From NCBI RefSeq assembly GCF_900099995.1, contig NZ_FNCZ01000003.1, forward strand, positions 1 through 64,000: a stretch of 64,000 nt of DNA, read 5' to 3'. The position numbers and the translations under genes are program-made. Shown piece after piece: positions 8,847 through 18,125 of the stretch. How positions within the stretch are numbered: the first letter of the stretch is position 1; every line of letters begins with the position of its first letter. The notes beneath the pieces were generated by a model. That model ran no database searches. It had not been told where the DNA came from and saw nothing but the letters and a program-made list of their open reading frames with translations. This stretch comes from Winogradskyella thalassocola. Lineage in GTDB: Bacteria > Bacteroidota > Bacteroidia > Flavobacteriales > Flavobacteriaceae.

Positions 8847-10571
8847 CTAAATATCAAGCCCAAACATCTGCCGTAACACTTCAATATTCGGATTCTTTTC
8901 TTTAAGCTTTTCGTATTTCTCTATTGGTGTAAAGGCATATTTTTTAGCAACCTCTTCATTAACTGTAATATCTAATTTAAGATCGTAATTAAGTAATTTT
9001 TTCTTCAAAAAAGCCATTAAAGGAAACTCAGCACGTTCTAATTCAATCTTATTGGTGTTATTAGAATAGGTTAAATAAATGGTTGTACCTTCTAGTCTTG
9101 GGTGATCCATTTGTAAGATAGAGGCCATGATTTTTTCACCTTTCTTGTCCATCTGAGCGGTGTACAGTTTCCATGCTTCACTTAAAGCTTCTTGTGTTAC
9201 GGGCTCTTTAGGAAGGTTGTCTTCATCAATAACCACTTCCATTTGGCGTAATTGATGCTCCTTCTTTTCTCTAATACTCTTTAAGGATAAGCCTGAGGTT
9301 GACTTCTTTGGTTGATTTATAGAGATTTTGGGAATTGTGACAGGTTCTGCAACTACAGAAACCGCTTCTTTTTTTGTTACAATTGGTTTTGCTGCAATAG
9401 GATTTTTAGATGGTTCAACATCCGTTTTCGGTTTCGTAACAGGAATAGGGGTAATACCTCTCGCTTTAAAATACGAAGGAGGAATTATGAAGTGCTTAAG
9501 ATTTTTTTTTTCTCCATCAAAAGTGATAGAGGCAAGTTGCATAAGTGTTAACTCAACGAGTAAACGTTGATTTTTACTAGTCTTATATTTTAAATCACAG
9601 TCATTGGCTAGCCGAATGCCTTCCATTAGAAAACTATGTGTTGTTTTCTTGGATTGTTCCATATATTTCAGACTGGTATCTTCACCAACTTCTAACAATG
9701 GAATGGTTGCTGGATTCTTACAAACCATGAGGTCTCTAAAGTGAGAGGCCAAACCTGCAATATAATGATGACCATCAAAGCCTTTAGAAATAATGGTATT
9801 GAATTGTACTAGTAAATCTGGAATCTTATTTTCTAAGATTAAATCCGTACTCGTAAAATACGTTTCGTAATCTAGTACGTTTAAATTTTCAGTAACGGCT
9901 TGTCTGGTTAAGTTTTTACCCGAGAAACTAACCACACGATCAAAAATAGATAAGGCGTCTCGCATGGCTCCATCTGCTTTTTGAGCAATAATATGAAGCG
10001 CATCATCTTCAGCGTCAATCCCTTGTTCTTTGGCTATATATTTTAAGTACTCTTTAGCGTCAGAAACCGTAATGCGTTTAAAATCGAAAATCTGACAACG
10101 CGATAATATGGTCGGAATGATTTTATGCTTTTCAGTCGTTGCTAAAATGAAAATACAGTGCTTTGGTGGCTCTTCTAAAGTCTTCAAAAAGGCATTAAAA
10201 GCCGCTTGAGATAACATATGTACCTCATCAATAATATAGACTTTGTATTTTCCAACTTGCGGAGGAATACGAACTTGATCTGTTAAGCTTCTAATATCAT
10301 CTACTGAGTTGTTAGAAGCGGCATCTAATTCAAAAATATTAAAAGCAAAATCTTCATCTTCACTTGTATTGCCATCACTATTAATCATTTTAGATAAAAT
10401 ACGTGCGCACGTTGTTTTACCAACACCACGAGGACCTGTAAATAATAAAGCTTGGGCTAAGTGATTGTTTTCAATGGCATTTAGTAAAGTATTTGTAATA
10501 GCTTGCTGACCTACAACGTCCTTAAAGGTTTGTGGTCTGTATTTACGAGCCGATACTACAAAATGTTCCAT
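8847..10571 (-). CDS. dnaX: DNA polymerase III subunit gamma/tau
   Basis: DnaX is the ATPase of the clamp loader. The 574-residue product has the N-terminal AAA+ domain: YRPQTFKDVVGQ, Walker A GPRGVGKTTCAR near residue 47, Walker B DEVHML, sensor TTEKHKIIPTILSRC; then domain III and a proline/lysine-rich linker from about 370, with a short C-terminal tau-like domain. The stretch between Walker A and FNIFELDAAS is short and lacks the four zinc-binding cysteines found in E. coli and B. subtilis DnaX. I saw no obvious slippery A-tract with a hairpin inside the gene. The start lies about 100 bp from the divergent rnpB gene. Confidence 0.95.
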   Translation of the reverse strand: MEHFVVSARKYRPQTFKDVVGQQAITNTLLNAIENNHLAQALLFTGPRGVGKTTCARILSKMINSDGNTSEDEDFAFNIFELDAASNNSVDDIRSLTDQVRIPPQVGKYKVYIIDEVHMLSQAAFNAFLKTLEEPPKHCIFILATTEKHKIIPTILSRCQIFDFKRITVSDAKEYLKYIAKEQGIDAEDDALHIIAQKADGAMRDALSIFDRVVSFSGKNLTRQAVTENLNVLDYETYFTSTDLILENKIPDLLVQFNTIISKGFDGHHYIAGLASHFRDLMVCKNPATIPLLEVGEDTSLKYMEQSKKTTHSFLMEGIRLANDCDLKYKTSKNQRLLVELTLMQLASITFDGEKKNLKHFIIPPSYFKARGITPIPVTKPKTDVEPSKNPIAAKPIVTKKEAVSVVAEPVTIPKISINQPKKSTSGLSLKSIREKKEHQLRQMEVVIDEDNLPKEPVTQEALSEAWKLYTAQMDKKGEKIMASILQMDHPRLEGTTIYLTYSNNTNKIELERAEFPLMAFLKKKLLNYDLKLDITVNEEVAKKYAFTPIEKYEKLKEKNPNIEVLRQMFGLDI

Positions 10572-10662
10572 TAAAAAATTACTGAATTACAAATTTAAGA
10601 ATAACCTATAAATAGGCGATTGTTACTGCCAAAATTTAACATGAGTTATTAACAATTTATGT

Positions 10663-10670
10663 ACTTTTGC
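10663..10670 (+). promoter_or_regulatory. -7 box of rnpB
   Basis: TACTTTTG is an exact match to the Bacteroidota -7 consensus TAnnTTTG and ends 4 bp before the predicted 5' end of RNase P RNA, as expected for a transcription start. No clear -33 TTG is present. Confidence 0.65.
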
Positions 10671-10674
10671 GCCA

Positions 10675-10978
10675 AGTAGATCGCCTTATCGATTCTAAAT
10701 TTATTTAGGGTAGGAAAGTCCGAACACCATAGTGCAATCATAGTGGTTAACAGCCACCCATCGTAAGGTGAGGAAAAGTGCAACAGAAAGTATGTACAGG
10801 TAATGCTGTAGTGAAACCAGGTAAACTCTATGTGGTGCAATGTCATGTATACTAACGCTTGAGCGTACACGCGCGATTGTTAGAGGGTAGACAGCTAAAG
10901 CTTGCTGGCAACAGTAAGCGTAGATAAATGATAAGGGCTCTTTTATTAGAGTACAGAATTCGGCTTATAGATTTACTT
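10675..10978 (+). ncRNA. rnpB: RNase P RNA, bacterial class A
   Basis: RNase P RNA is the catalytic part of the enzyme that matures tRNA 5' ends. The conserved core is readable: GGAAAGTCCGAACACC near 10713-10728 (P4/J-region), ACAGAAAGTA, GTGAAACCAGGTAAACTC, GAGGGTAGACAGCTAAA-like joining region, TAGATAAATGATAAG, and ACAGAATTCGGCTTAT near the 3' end (P4 partner). The ends pair to make P1: AAGTAGATC at 10675 with GATTTACTT at 10970-10978. A -7 box lies just before and an intrinsic terminator just after. A spurious minus-strand frame overlaps it. Confidence 0.95.
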
Positions 10979-10983
10979 AAGCA

Positions 10984-11016
10984 TAAAAAAACCATCTAGA
11001 AATAGATGGTTTTTGT
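10984..11016. terminator. Intrinsic terminator of rnpB, possibly bidirectional
   Basis: Stem AACCATCTA / TAGATGGTT (10990-11011) with loop GAAA, preceded by A7 and followed by T-rich sequence. It follows rnpB and lies before the convergent gene ending at 11036, so it can serve both. Confidence 0.85.
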
Positions 11017-11035
11017 GTTTATATAAAGGTTTTAG

Positions 11036-11560
11036 TTATTTTTTTGGAGGTGTAATCGTATAACCTTGAGTTGTTAATACGTTAAGCATATCGTAGTAGT
11101 AGCGTATATATATAATTTTATTATCTTGAATCAAAGAAGCTGTATGGTATGGGATTACAATTTCTTGTCCTGTTTTTTTGTTCGTAATTGTGTTTGTTCC
11201 CCAAGATAATATCCATTCACCTTCATTCCAGTTGTTTTCAACTTTTACGGGTAAATATAAATCTCCGCTTATGGAGTGTTTAAATTGGTTGGTGCTGTTA
11301 GTGTAGTATTCTTTATGTTGTTGTACGTTTAAGGAGTCTAAGCCTCCGCCTAATCCATATATCATGGCTTTTTCATGAAGTTGAGAGTTCATAGCATTTA
11401 CGTCTCCTTTTTGTAATGATTCAGTGTAAGTTCTAATGAGTTCTGCTGCTGTTTCTGCATTTTTAAATTCAATGGTCACTTTACTTTCTTGTGCGTTGGT
11501 AATAAAACTGATGCCTAGGAATAGAAATGACAGAATAATAACCTTTTTTGAGATTTTCAT
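11036..11560 (-). CDS. Secreted NTF2-like (SnoaL/DUF4440-type) protein
   Basis: The 174-residue product has a signal peptide (1-23, ending ITNAQ) and a cystatin/NTF2-fold domain: an N-terminal helix with AAELIRTYTESLQKGDVNAM, then strands including WNEGEWILSWGTNTITNK and a final strand IIYIRYYYDML. NTF2-like domains bind small ligands or act as enzymes; no catalytic residue can be assigned here. It is periplasmic or exported. It stands alone, sharing the rnpB terminator, and is 180 bp downstream of the rsmD operon on the same strand. Confidence 0.8.
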   Translation of the reverse strand: MKISKKVIILSFLFLGISFITNAQESKVTIEFKNAETAAELIRTYTESLQKGDVNAMNSQLHEKAMIYGLGGGLDSLNVQQHKEYYTNSTNQFKHSISGDLYLPVKVENNWNEGEWILSWGTNTITNKKTGQEIVIPYHTASLIQDNKIIYIRYYYDMLNVLTTQGYTITPPKK

Positions 11561-11740
11561 AATAGCTGTTTTTAAATTATATAATTGATTAATAGTTACA
11601 AATCAATTTTGGAGCAAAAACACGTAATAGGTGGAGCTATTAAAATCAGTAGGATGATAATAATTATAGGGAAGTTACTTAAGGTTACTAAGTTAGTGAA
11701 TTTATTTAATTAGGAATTAACCTACGAATCTGATAGTGAG

Positions 11741-12277
11741 TTACTTTGAGAAAAAACTAAACATATTCCCACCATAGCCTTTGGAATGTGAGTAATGTTC
11801 TAGCTGACTTAAGTCAGTATGTTTAGAATGCTCTACAACCAATACTCCTTCTTCCTCAAGTAATTCATTCTTAAAAACTAATTCCGGAATTTTAGAAAAA
11901 GCATCTAATTCAAAATTATAAGGCGGATCGGCAAAAATAATACTATGCTTTTGTTTTGATTTCTCAAGAAATTTAAAAACATCACTTTTAATAGTGCTGA
12001 TCGTCATTTCGAAAGCTTCAGCGGTTTCATTTATAAATTTGATACAACCGAAATTTTCATCAACAGCTGTAATGTGCTCAGTACCTCTTGATGCAAATTC
12101 ATAGCTTATGTTTCCTGTTCCTGAAAACAGATCCAAGACCGAAATATCATCAAAATAATATTGATTATTTAAGATGTTAAACAATGCTTCTTTTGCCATA
12201 TCAGTTGTTGGTCTAACAGGTAATTTTTTAGGAGCTGTAATACGTCTGCCTTTAAACAATCCGGATATAATACGCAT
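11741..12277 (-). CDS. rsmD: 16S rRNA (guanine(966)-N2)-methyltransferase RsmD
   Basis: RsmD methylates G966 of 16S rRNA in the assembled 30S head. The 178-residue product has the family N-terminus MRIISGLFKGRRI, the arginine/proline phrase PVRPTTDMAKEALFN, the SAM-binding VLDLFSGTGNISYE and the catalytic DPPY (FADPPYNF) near residue 117. Length is normal. Its ATG overlaps the stop of the upstream DUF3822 gene (TAATG at 12279-12275), implying coupled translation. Confidence 0.95.
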   Translation of the reverse strand: MRIISGLFKGRRITAPKKLPVRPTTDMAKEALFNILNNQYYFDDISVLDLFSGTGNISYEFASRGTEHITAVDENFGCIKFINETAEAFEMTISTIKSDVFKFLEKSKQKHSIIFADPPYNFELDAFSKIPELVFKNELLEEEGVLVVEHSKHTDLSQLEHYSHSKGYGGNMFSFFSK

Positions 12278-13083
12278 TAAAAAGAATTTAAGATTAAAAA
12301 ATGTTTATGCAAATAACGTCTATCTATATCAGTGGATACCGAAAATTTATAATCTTTATCTATAAAATGAACATGCCTTACATAGGTGTAAAGTACATTG
12401 TATAGATCATCATCTTTATCAATATTACCACTTAATTCAATTGAAGTAGTTTCTACATCTAGTTTTAACTGTTCAAACACAAATAAAATGTAATAGAGAA
12501 AATCTTCTTTACTGAAGTATTCGAAAACATTAAATAGTTGAAGTTTGTTTTTCTCAATGACTAATACTTCAACAGTGCTTTTATTAATATTGAGATAAAC
12601 TATTGGTTCTTCTTTGGTTTCTGTATGTTGTAGATGTGAATTGATAAGAACACTTGACGCGTGCTTATAAACAAATTCTCCAAACGTATCAAAGATGTAA
12701 TTATTAATATTTACATAGGGAACATAAACATTAACGCTATTATTTATAGCGATGTCATCTTCTGTAATAAAATCGTTTCTCAGTATTTTTGAGTTGAATT
12801 TTAAATAGTCGGCCTTATGCTCAACATTATACAATTCTTCAGGGACTAATGTTGCTAATTCATTTTGATGAATCACTAACACAGCATTAAAATCTTCAGA
12901 AAAAACGGTGTTACTACTTAACTCTGCTTTTAAATAATTGAGAACTTCAATAGGAGTCGTTTTCTGCTCAAACGGAATTGTTTTGAGAAATTCAAGGGTG
13001 TTTTGAGTTCTATTTAGAATACAAAAAGAAAGCCCATTCAAATTAATTTGAATGGACAGTTCTTTAATATCATTTATTTTCAA
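12277..13083 (-). CDS. DUF3822 family protein
   Basis: A 268-residue cytoplasmic protein of the Bacteroidota-specific DUF3822 family (PF12864), recognised from the ASKHA-like pattern: N-terminal strand pair ELSIQINLNGLSFCIL, a central VYVPYVNINNYIFDTFGEF, and IVYLNINKSTVEVLVI. The family looks like a degenerate actin/hsp70-fold protein related to PilM/GspL-type domains; no function is established. It always sits next to rsmD in flavobacteria, as here (1-nt overlap), which hints at a link to ribosome maturation or only operon history. Confidence 0.88.
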   Translation of the reverse strand: MKINDIKELSIQINLNGLSFCILNRTQNTLEFLKTIPFEQKTTPIEVLNYLKAELSSNTVFSEDFNAVLVIHQNELATLVPEELYNVEHKADYLKFNSKILRNDFITEDDIAINNSVNVYVPYVNINNYIFDTFGEFVYKHASSVLINSHLQHTETKEEPIVYLNINKSTVEVLVIEKNKLQLFNVFEYFSKEDFLYYILFVFEQLKLDVETTSIELSGNIDKDDDLYNVLYTYVRHVHFIDKDYKFSVSTDIDRRYLHKHFLILNSF

Positions 13084-13084
13084 A

Positions 13085-13810
13085 CTATTCTTTATTTGTG
13101 TAACTTTTTGGCCAGTTTCCTTTTGTGAATACTTCGGTCATAGATCCTACTTTTAAAGTTGGTCCGTTAACACCATCTACAGATACAACCTGATTTTCTT
13201 TTTCTACTAAGTAAGGCTCTTGGTCATCTAAGATAACAGATTTTTCGACGCTTGCTTCAAATACAGCAAATTCTTCTAATTTGCCAGCTTGAAGTTTGAA
13301 TTTAGCACCTTCTTTTCCAACGCCTACATTCATCATGGTTTTATAACGGTCACTACCTTTAAATAATGAATCTTTAACAGAGTAAAAACTTAAGGTGTCT
13401 ATTAAAGTTATGGTTTTCATGGTTTCAACTCCACCAAATAACTTTGTTCTCTCTTCATCTAATACCAAAGTATCACGTCTTTGTGTAATTGGCACTTTAC
13501 CAGTCTCTACGAAGTTAATTAATTTATCAAAACTATCAGTGTAAGTTCCGTTAACATCTTTATATGCTAATTGCGCATCTCTAACATCAATTAGACGATC
13601 AATAACTAAGGCAAAACGTTTTTCTTTTAATTGGTTAAATTCGATTTCTTTGTATACAGACATATAAGTCTTGTAACCTAAGAAAAATATTAAGACCCAT
13701 AATACGATATTAATTACTGGTTTTATTTTTTTTGGCACAAATTTGTCTATTAACCATACAATTCCAATGGTTAATACTATAATAACTACAATTGCTATAA
13801 TTACTTCCAT
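13085..13810 (-). CDS. Membrane-anchored protein of unknown function
   Basis: The 241-residue protein begins with two transmembrane segments (about 2-24 and 32-50) followed by a soluble domain of roughly 190 residues, probably extracytoplasmic. The soluble part has an N-terminal helix resembling a pilin/pseudopilin-like lead (KRFALVIDRLIDVRDAQLAY) and the phrase YKDVNGTYTDSFDKLINFV, reminiscent of type II secretion pseudopilin-like signals in Bacteroidota. It ends 1 bp before the DUF3822 start, so it is the first gene of the rsmD operon. Function unknown. Confidence 0.75.
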   Translation of the reverse strand: MEVIIAIVVIIVLTIGIVWLIDKFVPKKIKPVINIVLWVLIFFLGYKTYMSVYKEIEFNQLKEKRFALVIDRLIDVRDAQLAYKDVNGTYTDSFDKLINFVETGKVPITQRRDTLVLDEERTKLFGGVETMKTITLIDTLSFYSVKDSLFKGSDRYKTMMNVGVGKEGAKFKLQAGKLEEFAVFEASVEKSVILDDQEPYLVEKENQVVSVDGVNGPTLKVGSMTEVFTKGNWPKSYTNKE

Positions 13811-13965
13811 ATTAGTTTTTATTTATTAGGTCTATCGCAAATCTACAATTTTTTTTTGTTCGCTAAAACTATCTAAAATAAAAAAGATTAAAAATAACGA
13901 ACTAAATGAAATATGCGCTTTAAAAAGAGAGAATAATACTATCTTGCTATATATTTATTTTCTCT

Positions 13966-15405
13966 ATGATTTCTAATGCATCTGCATTCTATTCGCTACT
14001 AAAATCTAAATTTCCATTTGCGCCAACTTCTAAGCAAGACATGGTGTTAATGCAGTTATCTCAGTTTATTTTTGATACTAACAAAAATTCAATTTACTTA
14101 TTAAAAGGGTATGCTGGAACTGGAAAAACAAGCATCATCGGTACCATAGTTTCAAATTTGTGGCAAGCAAAAAAAAATGCTGTTTTATTAGCTCCAACAG
14201 GAAGAGCAGCTAAGGTTATTTCTAATTATTCGAAAAAAGAGGCCTTTACCATTCATAAAAAAATCTATTTCCCTAAAAAAGATAAAGGAGGTGGTGTCAA
14301 TTTTGTAATGCAACCGAATAAGCATCGCAATACTATTTTTATTGTAGATGAAGCTTCCATGATACCAGATACTCCTTCGGATACAAAATCATTTGATAGT
14401 AGCTCTTTACTAGATGATTTAATGCAATATGTGTATTCTGGTCATGAGTGTAAATTACTTTTAATTGGAGATAAAGCGCAGTTACCACCTGTAAAATCGG
14501 ATTTAAGTCCGGCCTTAGATGAAAACAGACTCAGTTTAAATTATAATAAAGATGTTGTTGGAATTGAATTGGATGAAGTTGTACGACAAGAACAAGGCTC
14601 TGGTATTTTAAGTAACGCCACAGAGCTTAGAGCAGTTTTAGAATCTAATTTTTACGAGAGTTTTAAATTTGATCTCAATGGGTTTACAGATAGTGTACGG
14701 TTAATAGACGGCTACGAAATTATGGATGCCATTAATGATGCCTACAGTGCCGATGGTTACGAGGAAACGGCAATTATTGTCAGAAGTAACAAACGTGCTA
14801 ATGCTTATAACCAACAAATAAGACAACGTATTTTATTTAATGAGACGGAGTTGTCCGCAGGAGATTATTTAATGGTGGTTAAGAATAATTATTTTTGGTT
14901 AAAACCTACAAGCGAAGCTGGTTTTATTGCCAATGGAGATATTATTGAAGTCTTGGAGATTTTTAGCATTAAAGAATTATACGGTTTTAGATTTGCAGAG
15001 GTAAAGTTAAGAATGGTAGATTATCCTAATATGACACCCTTTGAAACCGTACTACTTTTAGATACTATAGATGTTGAAAGTGCCTCATTAAGTTACGAAG
15101 AATCAAACCGATTATACCAAGAAGTATCTAAGGATTATGAAGGTGAAACAAAATATAAACGCTTTTTAGGAGTAAAGAACAATAAGTTTTTCAACGCCTT
15201 ACAAGTAAAATTTTCTTATGCAATTACTTGCCATAAATCGCAAGGTGGTCAGTGGAACACCATTTTTGTAGAACAACCGTATTTGCCAAATGGTATGGAT
15301 AGAGATTATATTCGTTGGTTATATACAGCGATTACTAGAGCTAAAGAAAAACTATATCTAATAGGTTTTAAAGATGAAATGTTTGTAGAAAAAGATTCAA
15401 ACTAA
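13966..15405 (+). CDS. RecD-like superfamily 1 DNA helicase
   Basis: A 479-residue ATP-dependent helicase of the short RecD2-like type common in Bacteroidota. Walker A GYAGTGKTSI is near residue 48, Walker B VDEASMI near 127, motif III LLIGDKAQLPPV, and the C-terminal UvrD_C_2 half has AITCHKSQGGQW and YTAITRAKEKLYLIG. It lacks the N-terminal extension of full RecD2 and there is no recB/recC nearby, so a stand-alone 5'-3' helicase role in repair is most likely. The next gene starts 7 bp downstream. Confidence 0.9.
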   Translation: MISNASAFYSLLKSKFPFAPTSKQDMVLMQLSQFIFDTNKNSIYLLKGYAGTGKTSIIGTIVSNLWQAKKNAVLLAPTGRAAKVISNYSKKEAFTIHKKIYFPKKDKGGGVNFVMQPNKHRNTIFIVDEASMIPDTPSDTKSFDSSSLLDDLMQYVYSGHECKLLLIGDKAQLPPVKSDLSPALDENRLSLNYNKDVVGIELDEVVRQEQGSGILSNATELRAVLESNFYESFKFDLNGFTDSVRLIDGYEIMDAINDAYSADGYEETAIIVRSNKRANAYNQQIRQRILFNETELSAGDYLMVVKNNYFWLKPTSEAGFIANGDIIEVLEIFSIKELYGFRFAEVKLRMVDYPNMTPFETVLLLDTIDVESASLSYEESNRLYQEVSKDYEGETKYKRFLGVKNNKFFNALQVKFSYAITCHKSQGGQWNTIFVEQPYLPNGMDRDYIRWLYTAITRAKEKLYLIGFKDEMFVEKDSN

Positions 15406-15412
15406 TTACGTT

Positions 15413-15970
15413 ATGACAGAAACAATTCTAAGTATTTTTTTAGGCATCGGACTTTCAGCTTCTGTAGGATTTAGAGTCTTTTTGCCATTGTTCGCCTTAA
15501 GTTTAGCTGCCTATTTTAATGTGTGGGAACTAAATGAATCTTGGCAATGGATTGGTAGTACAGCAGCTGTGATTACTCTAGGTATCGCAACTTTAGTCGA
15601 AATTGTAGCGTATTACATTCCGGTGGTTGATAATTTATTAGATAGCATCGCCATTCCTTTAGCTACCATTGCAGGTACTGCGGTTATGGTTTCGACGGTT
15701 GCAGATTTAAGTCCAGTGATTACTTGGGCTTTAGCTATTATAGCAGGAGGAGGAACTGCAGCTGCCGTAAAGAGTACTGCAAGTGCAACGCGTTTGGGAT
15801 CAACAGTTTCTACTGCAGGCTTTGGAAACCCAGTAGTGTCAACCATTGAAACAGGGACGTCTGTTGTAATGTCCATTGTCTCCATCTTTTTACCGATTCT
15901 GGCTTTTATTTTAGTATTATTCATATTTTATTTGGTTTATAAACTCTATAAAAAGTTACGTTCAAAGTGA
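15413..15970 (+). CDS. DUF4126 family membrane protein
   Basis: A 185-residue polytopic membrane protein of the DUF4126 family. It has about four or five hydrophobic segments and the small-residue motif GIGLSASVGFRVFLPLF near the N-terminus, plus a glycine/alanine-rich middle (AIIAGGGTAAAVKSTASATR) that is conserved in the family and may form a re-entrant or channel-lining region. Function is unknown. It is 7 bp after the helicase gene and probably cotranscribed with it. Confidence 0.85.
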   Translation: MTETILSIFLGIGLSASVGFRVFLPLFALSLAAYFNVWELNESWQWIGSTAAVITLGIATLVEIVAYYIPVVDNLLDSIAIPLATIAGTAVMVSTVADLSPVITWALAIIAGGGTAAAVKSTASATRLGSTVSTAGFGNPVVSTIETGTSVVMSIVSIFLPILAFILVLFIFYLVYKLYKKLRSK

Positions 15971-15991
15971 CAGAAATCATCTTATAAACCT

Positions 15992-15999
15992 TATTTTTG
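15992..15999 (+). promoter_or_regulatory. Possible -7 box of the kdsB operon
   Basis: TATTTTTG matches TAnnTTTG and lies 33 bp before the kdsB ATG at 16033. No clear TTG at -33; support rests on match and position only. Confidence 0.4.
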
Positions 16000-16032
16000 A
16001 AATTGAATGAATTCATTATACAAATCATATAG

Positions 16033-16761
16033 ATGAAAATTATATCCATGATTCCTGCACGTTATAGTGCATCTCGATTTCCAGGAAAATTGATGCAGAA
16101 TTTAGCAGGAAAATCTGTAATTCTTAGAACTTATGAAGCTACTGTAGCGACTAATTTATTTAGCGAGGTCTATGTGGTGACAGATAGTGACATCATTTTT
16201 AATGAGATTGTTAATAATGGAGGAAAAGCCATTATGAGCATAAAAGAACACGAATCTGGAAGTGACAGAATTGCTGAAGCAGTGGCAAATGTAGAGTGTG
16301 ATATTGTCATTAATGTACAAGGAGATGAACCTTTTACAGAAGGTGAAAGTTTAGCAAAAGTGATTGACGTTTTTAAAGGTGATACTAATAAGGAAATTGA
16401 TTTAGCATCCTTAATGGTTGAAATCACAGATTTAGAAGAAATAAATAACCCAAACACCGTAAAAGTTATCGTAGATCAGCAGAATTTTGCTTTGTATTTT
16501 TCGCGAAGCCCAATTCCGTTTCCAAGAGGTAAAGATGTTGGCGCGCGTTATTTTAAGCACAAAGGAATTTATGCCTTTAGAAAGCAAGCCTTATTAGATT
16601 TTGCGGTTTTACCAATGCAATTTCTTGAAGCGTCTGAGAAAATTGAATGCATCAGATATTTAGAATATGGAAAGCGTATTAAAATGGTAGAAACTAAAAT
16701 ACAAGGTGTAGAAATTGACACACCAGAAGATTTAGAAAAAGCGAAACGTTTGTGGAAGTAG
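16033..16761 (+). CDS. kdsB: 3-deoxy-manno-octulosonate cytidylyltransferase
   Basis: KdsB activates Kdo as CMP-Kdo for lipid A/LPS core assembly in the cytoplasm. The 242-residue product has the nucleotide-binding start IIPARYxSxRFPGK-type ([16 protein letters not shown]), the metal/CTP motif VQGDEPF near residue 96, and [11 protein letters not shown]. Because a kdnB-like gene lies in the same cluster, this enzyme may use 8-amino-Kdo, as shown for the Shewanella KdsB; that substrate shift cannot be read from the sequence. It overlaps the following HAD gene by 10 nt. Confidence 0.93.
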   Translation: MKIISMIPARYSASRFPGKLMQNLAGKSVILRTYEATVATNLFSEVYVVTDSDIIFNEIVNNGGKAIMSIKEHESGSDRIAEAVANVECDIVINVQGDEPFTEGESLAKVIDVFKGDTNKEIDLASLMVEITDLEEINNPNTVKVIVDQQNFALYFSRSPIPFPRGKDVGARYFKHKGIYAFRKQALLDFAVLPMQFLEASEKIECIRYLEYGKRIKMVETKIQGVEIDTPEDLEKAKRLWK

Positions 16762-17459
16762 ATTACAGTAACATAAAAGTAATAGGCTTCGATGCCGACG
16801 ATACGCTGTGGGTAAACGAAACCTATTTTAGAGAAGCGGAAGAAGAAGTAGGGAGACTATTATCGCATTACGAAACACCAAATAAAATAGACCAAGAGCT
16901 ATTTAGAATGGAAATTGTAAACCTTCCAACATACGGTTATGGTGTAAAAGGTTTTATTTTGTCTATGATTGAATTGGCTGTAGAATTATCTAACGGAACA
17001 GTTTCTAACGCTATTATTTCCAAAATATTAATCATAGGTAAAGACATGATTAATAAACCGATTGAGCTGTTAGATGGGGTAGAAGAGGTGTTAAAAACAT
17101 TATCTAAACATTATAAGTTAATTGTCGCGACAAAAGGTGATTTATTAGATCAAGAACGAAAATTAGAAAAATCAGGATTGTTAAAATACTTTCATCATAT
17201 AGAAGTCTTAAGTGAAAAGCATGAAACTAATTATACACAATTGTTAAAGCGATTAGATATTGAGCCAGAGTCCTTTTTAATGGTTGGAAACTCATTGAAA
17301 TCTGATATTTTGCCTTTAGTAAAAATTGGATCGCAAGCTATTCATGTACCATTTCATACTACTTGGGAACATGAAAAGGTGACTAAAAAAGAAGCCAACG
17401 GTTCTGAATATAAAACCGTAGAATGTTTAACGGAAATTTTAGATTTTTTTAATTCATAA
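16752..17459 (+). CDS. HAD-family hydrolase (YjjG-like)
   Basis: A 235-residue HAD phosphatase. Motif I is FDADDTLW (nucleophile D near residue 14), motif II threonine in VATKGDLL, and motif III/IV in [13 protein letters not shown] helical cap domain sits between about 20 and 95. The start is a GTG at 16752 inside the kdsB end; no ATG lies nearby and the conserved motif I begins 12 codons later, so the start is reasonably firm. Such enzymes dephosphorylate nucleotides or sugar phosphates. Position between kdsB and kdnB invites a Kdo-8-phosphate phosphatase (KdsC-like) idea, but KdsC is capless, so this is not KdsC. Confidence 0.86.
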   Translation: MEVDYSNIKVIGFDADDTLWVNETYFREAEEEVGRLLSHYETPNKIDQELFRMEIVNLPTYGYGVKGFILSMIELAVELSNGTVSNAIISKILIIGKDMINKPIELLDGVEEVLKTLSKHYKLIVATKGDLLDQERKLEKSGLLKYFHHIEVLSEKHETNYTQLLKRLDIEPESFLMVGNSLKSDILPLVKIGSQAIHVPFHTTWEHEKVTKKEANGSEYKTVECLTEILDFFNS

Positions 17460-17460
17460 T

Positions 17461-18084
17461 TTGAAAATACTCGATAAACATACTTGGAACAGACAAGCTC
17501 ACTTTGAGTTTTTTAACACCTTCGTAGATCCTTATTTTGGTGTAACCTTTAAGGTAGATGTGACTAAAGCTTATGAGTTTTCGCGTTCTAATGAAGTGTC
17601 CTTTTTTGTGAAATATTTGCATGCGACCATGCAAGCTATTAATGAAATTGAAAATTTTAAATATAGAATAAACGCATCTAACGAGGTTGTTGTATTTGAT
17701 ACCATACATGCATCAGCGACCATCTTAAGACCTAATAAAACCTTTGGGTTTTCGTTTATAAATTATGATGAAAATATTTTAGAATTTCAAGCTAATTTTT
17801 TTAAAGAAAAAGAAAGAATTTTTAATTCTAATGATTTATTTCCTCCTGTAGATTCAATGGGTTGTGTACATTGTTCATCCTTACCCTGGGTAGGTTTTAC
17901 AGGGCATAAAGAACCCTTTAAAGGAGAAAAAGATTCCGTTCCTAAATTAGCATTCAGTAAAATGGAAAGTATAGGAGCAAAAAAAGAAATGCAAGTCGCT
18001 ATCAGTGTTAATCACGCCTTGGTAGATGGCTATCATATTGGGCTATTTAATGAAAGATTACAATTTCATTTAAATAGTTATTAA
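17461..18084 (+). CDS. Chloramphenicol-acetyltransferase-fold acyltransferase
   Basis: The 207-residue protein is a CAT family member (trimeric acyltransferase using acetyl-CoA). Seen: the N-terminal TWNRQAHFEFFNTF, the central FxxxPWVxF-like SSLPWVGFTGH, and the active-site NHALVDGYHIG near residue 190. The catalytic histidine of HHxxxDG is present; the preceding histidine is asparagine. Length is that of classical CAT, but the true acceptor in flavobacteria is unknown and chloramphenicol resistance should not be assumed. Start codon is TTG, 1 bp after the HAD stop; this is the only start that keeps the conserved N-terminus. Confidence 0.85.
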   Translation: MKILDKHTWNRQAHFEFFNTFVDPYFGVTFKVDVTKAYEFSRSNEVSFFVKYLHATMQAINEIENFKYRINASNEVVVFDTIHASATILRPNKTFGFSFINYDENILEFQANFFKEKERIFNSNDLFPPVDSMGCVHCSSLPWVGFTGHKEPFKGEKDSVPKLAFSKMESIGAKKEMQVAISVNHALVDGYHIGLFNERLQFHLNSY

Positions 18085-18100
18085 ATATAAACTAAGTTGT

Positions 18101-18108
18101 TATTTTTG
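18101..18108 (+). promoter_or_regulatory. Possible internal promoter before kdnB
   Basis: TATTTTTG, an exact TAnnTTTG match, lies 18 bp before the kdnB ATG at 18126 in the 41-bp gap after the CAT-like gene. kdnB and the acyltransferase gene may be transcribed separately as well as from the kdsB promoter. Confidence 0.35.
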
Positions 18109-18125
18109 TTAAAGATATAAAGTAA

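Noticed and set aside
10649-10870. 73-codon minus-strand frame
   Set aside because: It overlaps the conserved core of RNase P RNA and has no recognisable product.
15613-15924. 103-codon minus-strand frame inside the DUF4126 gene
   Set aside because: Antisense shadow of a clear membrane-protein gene; composition mirrors the sense strand.
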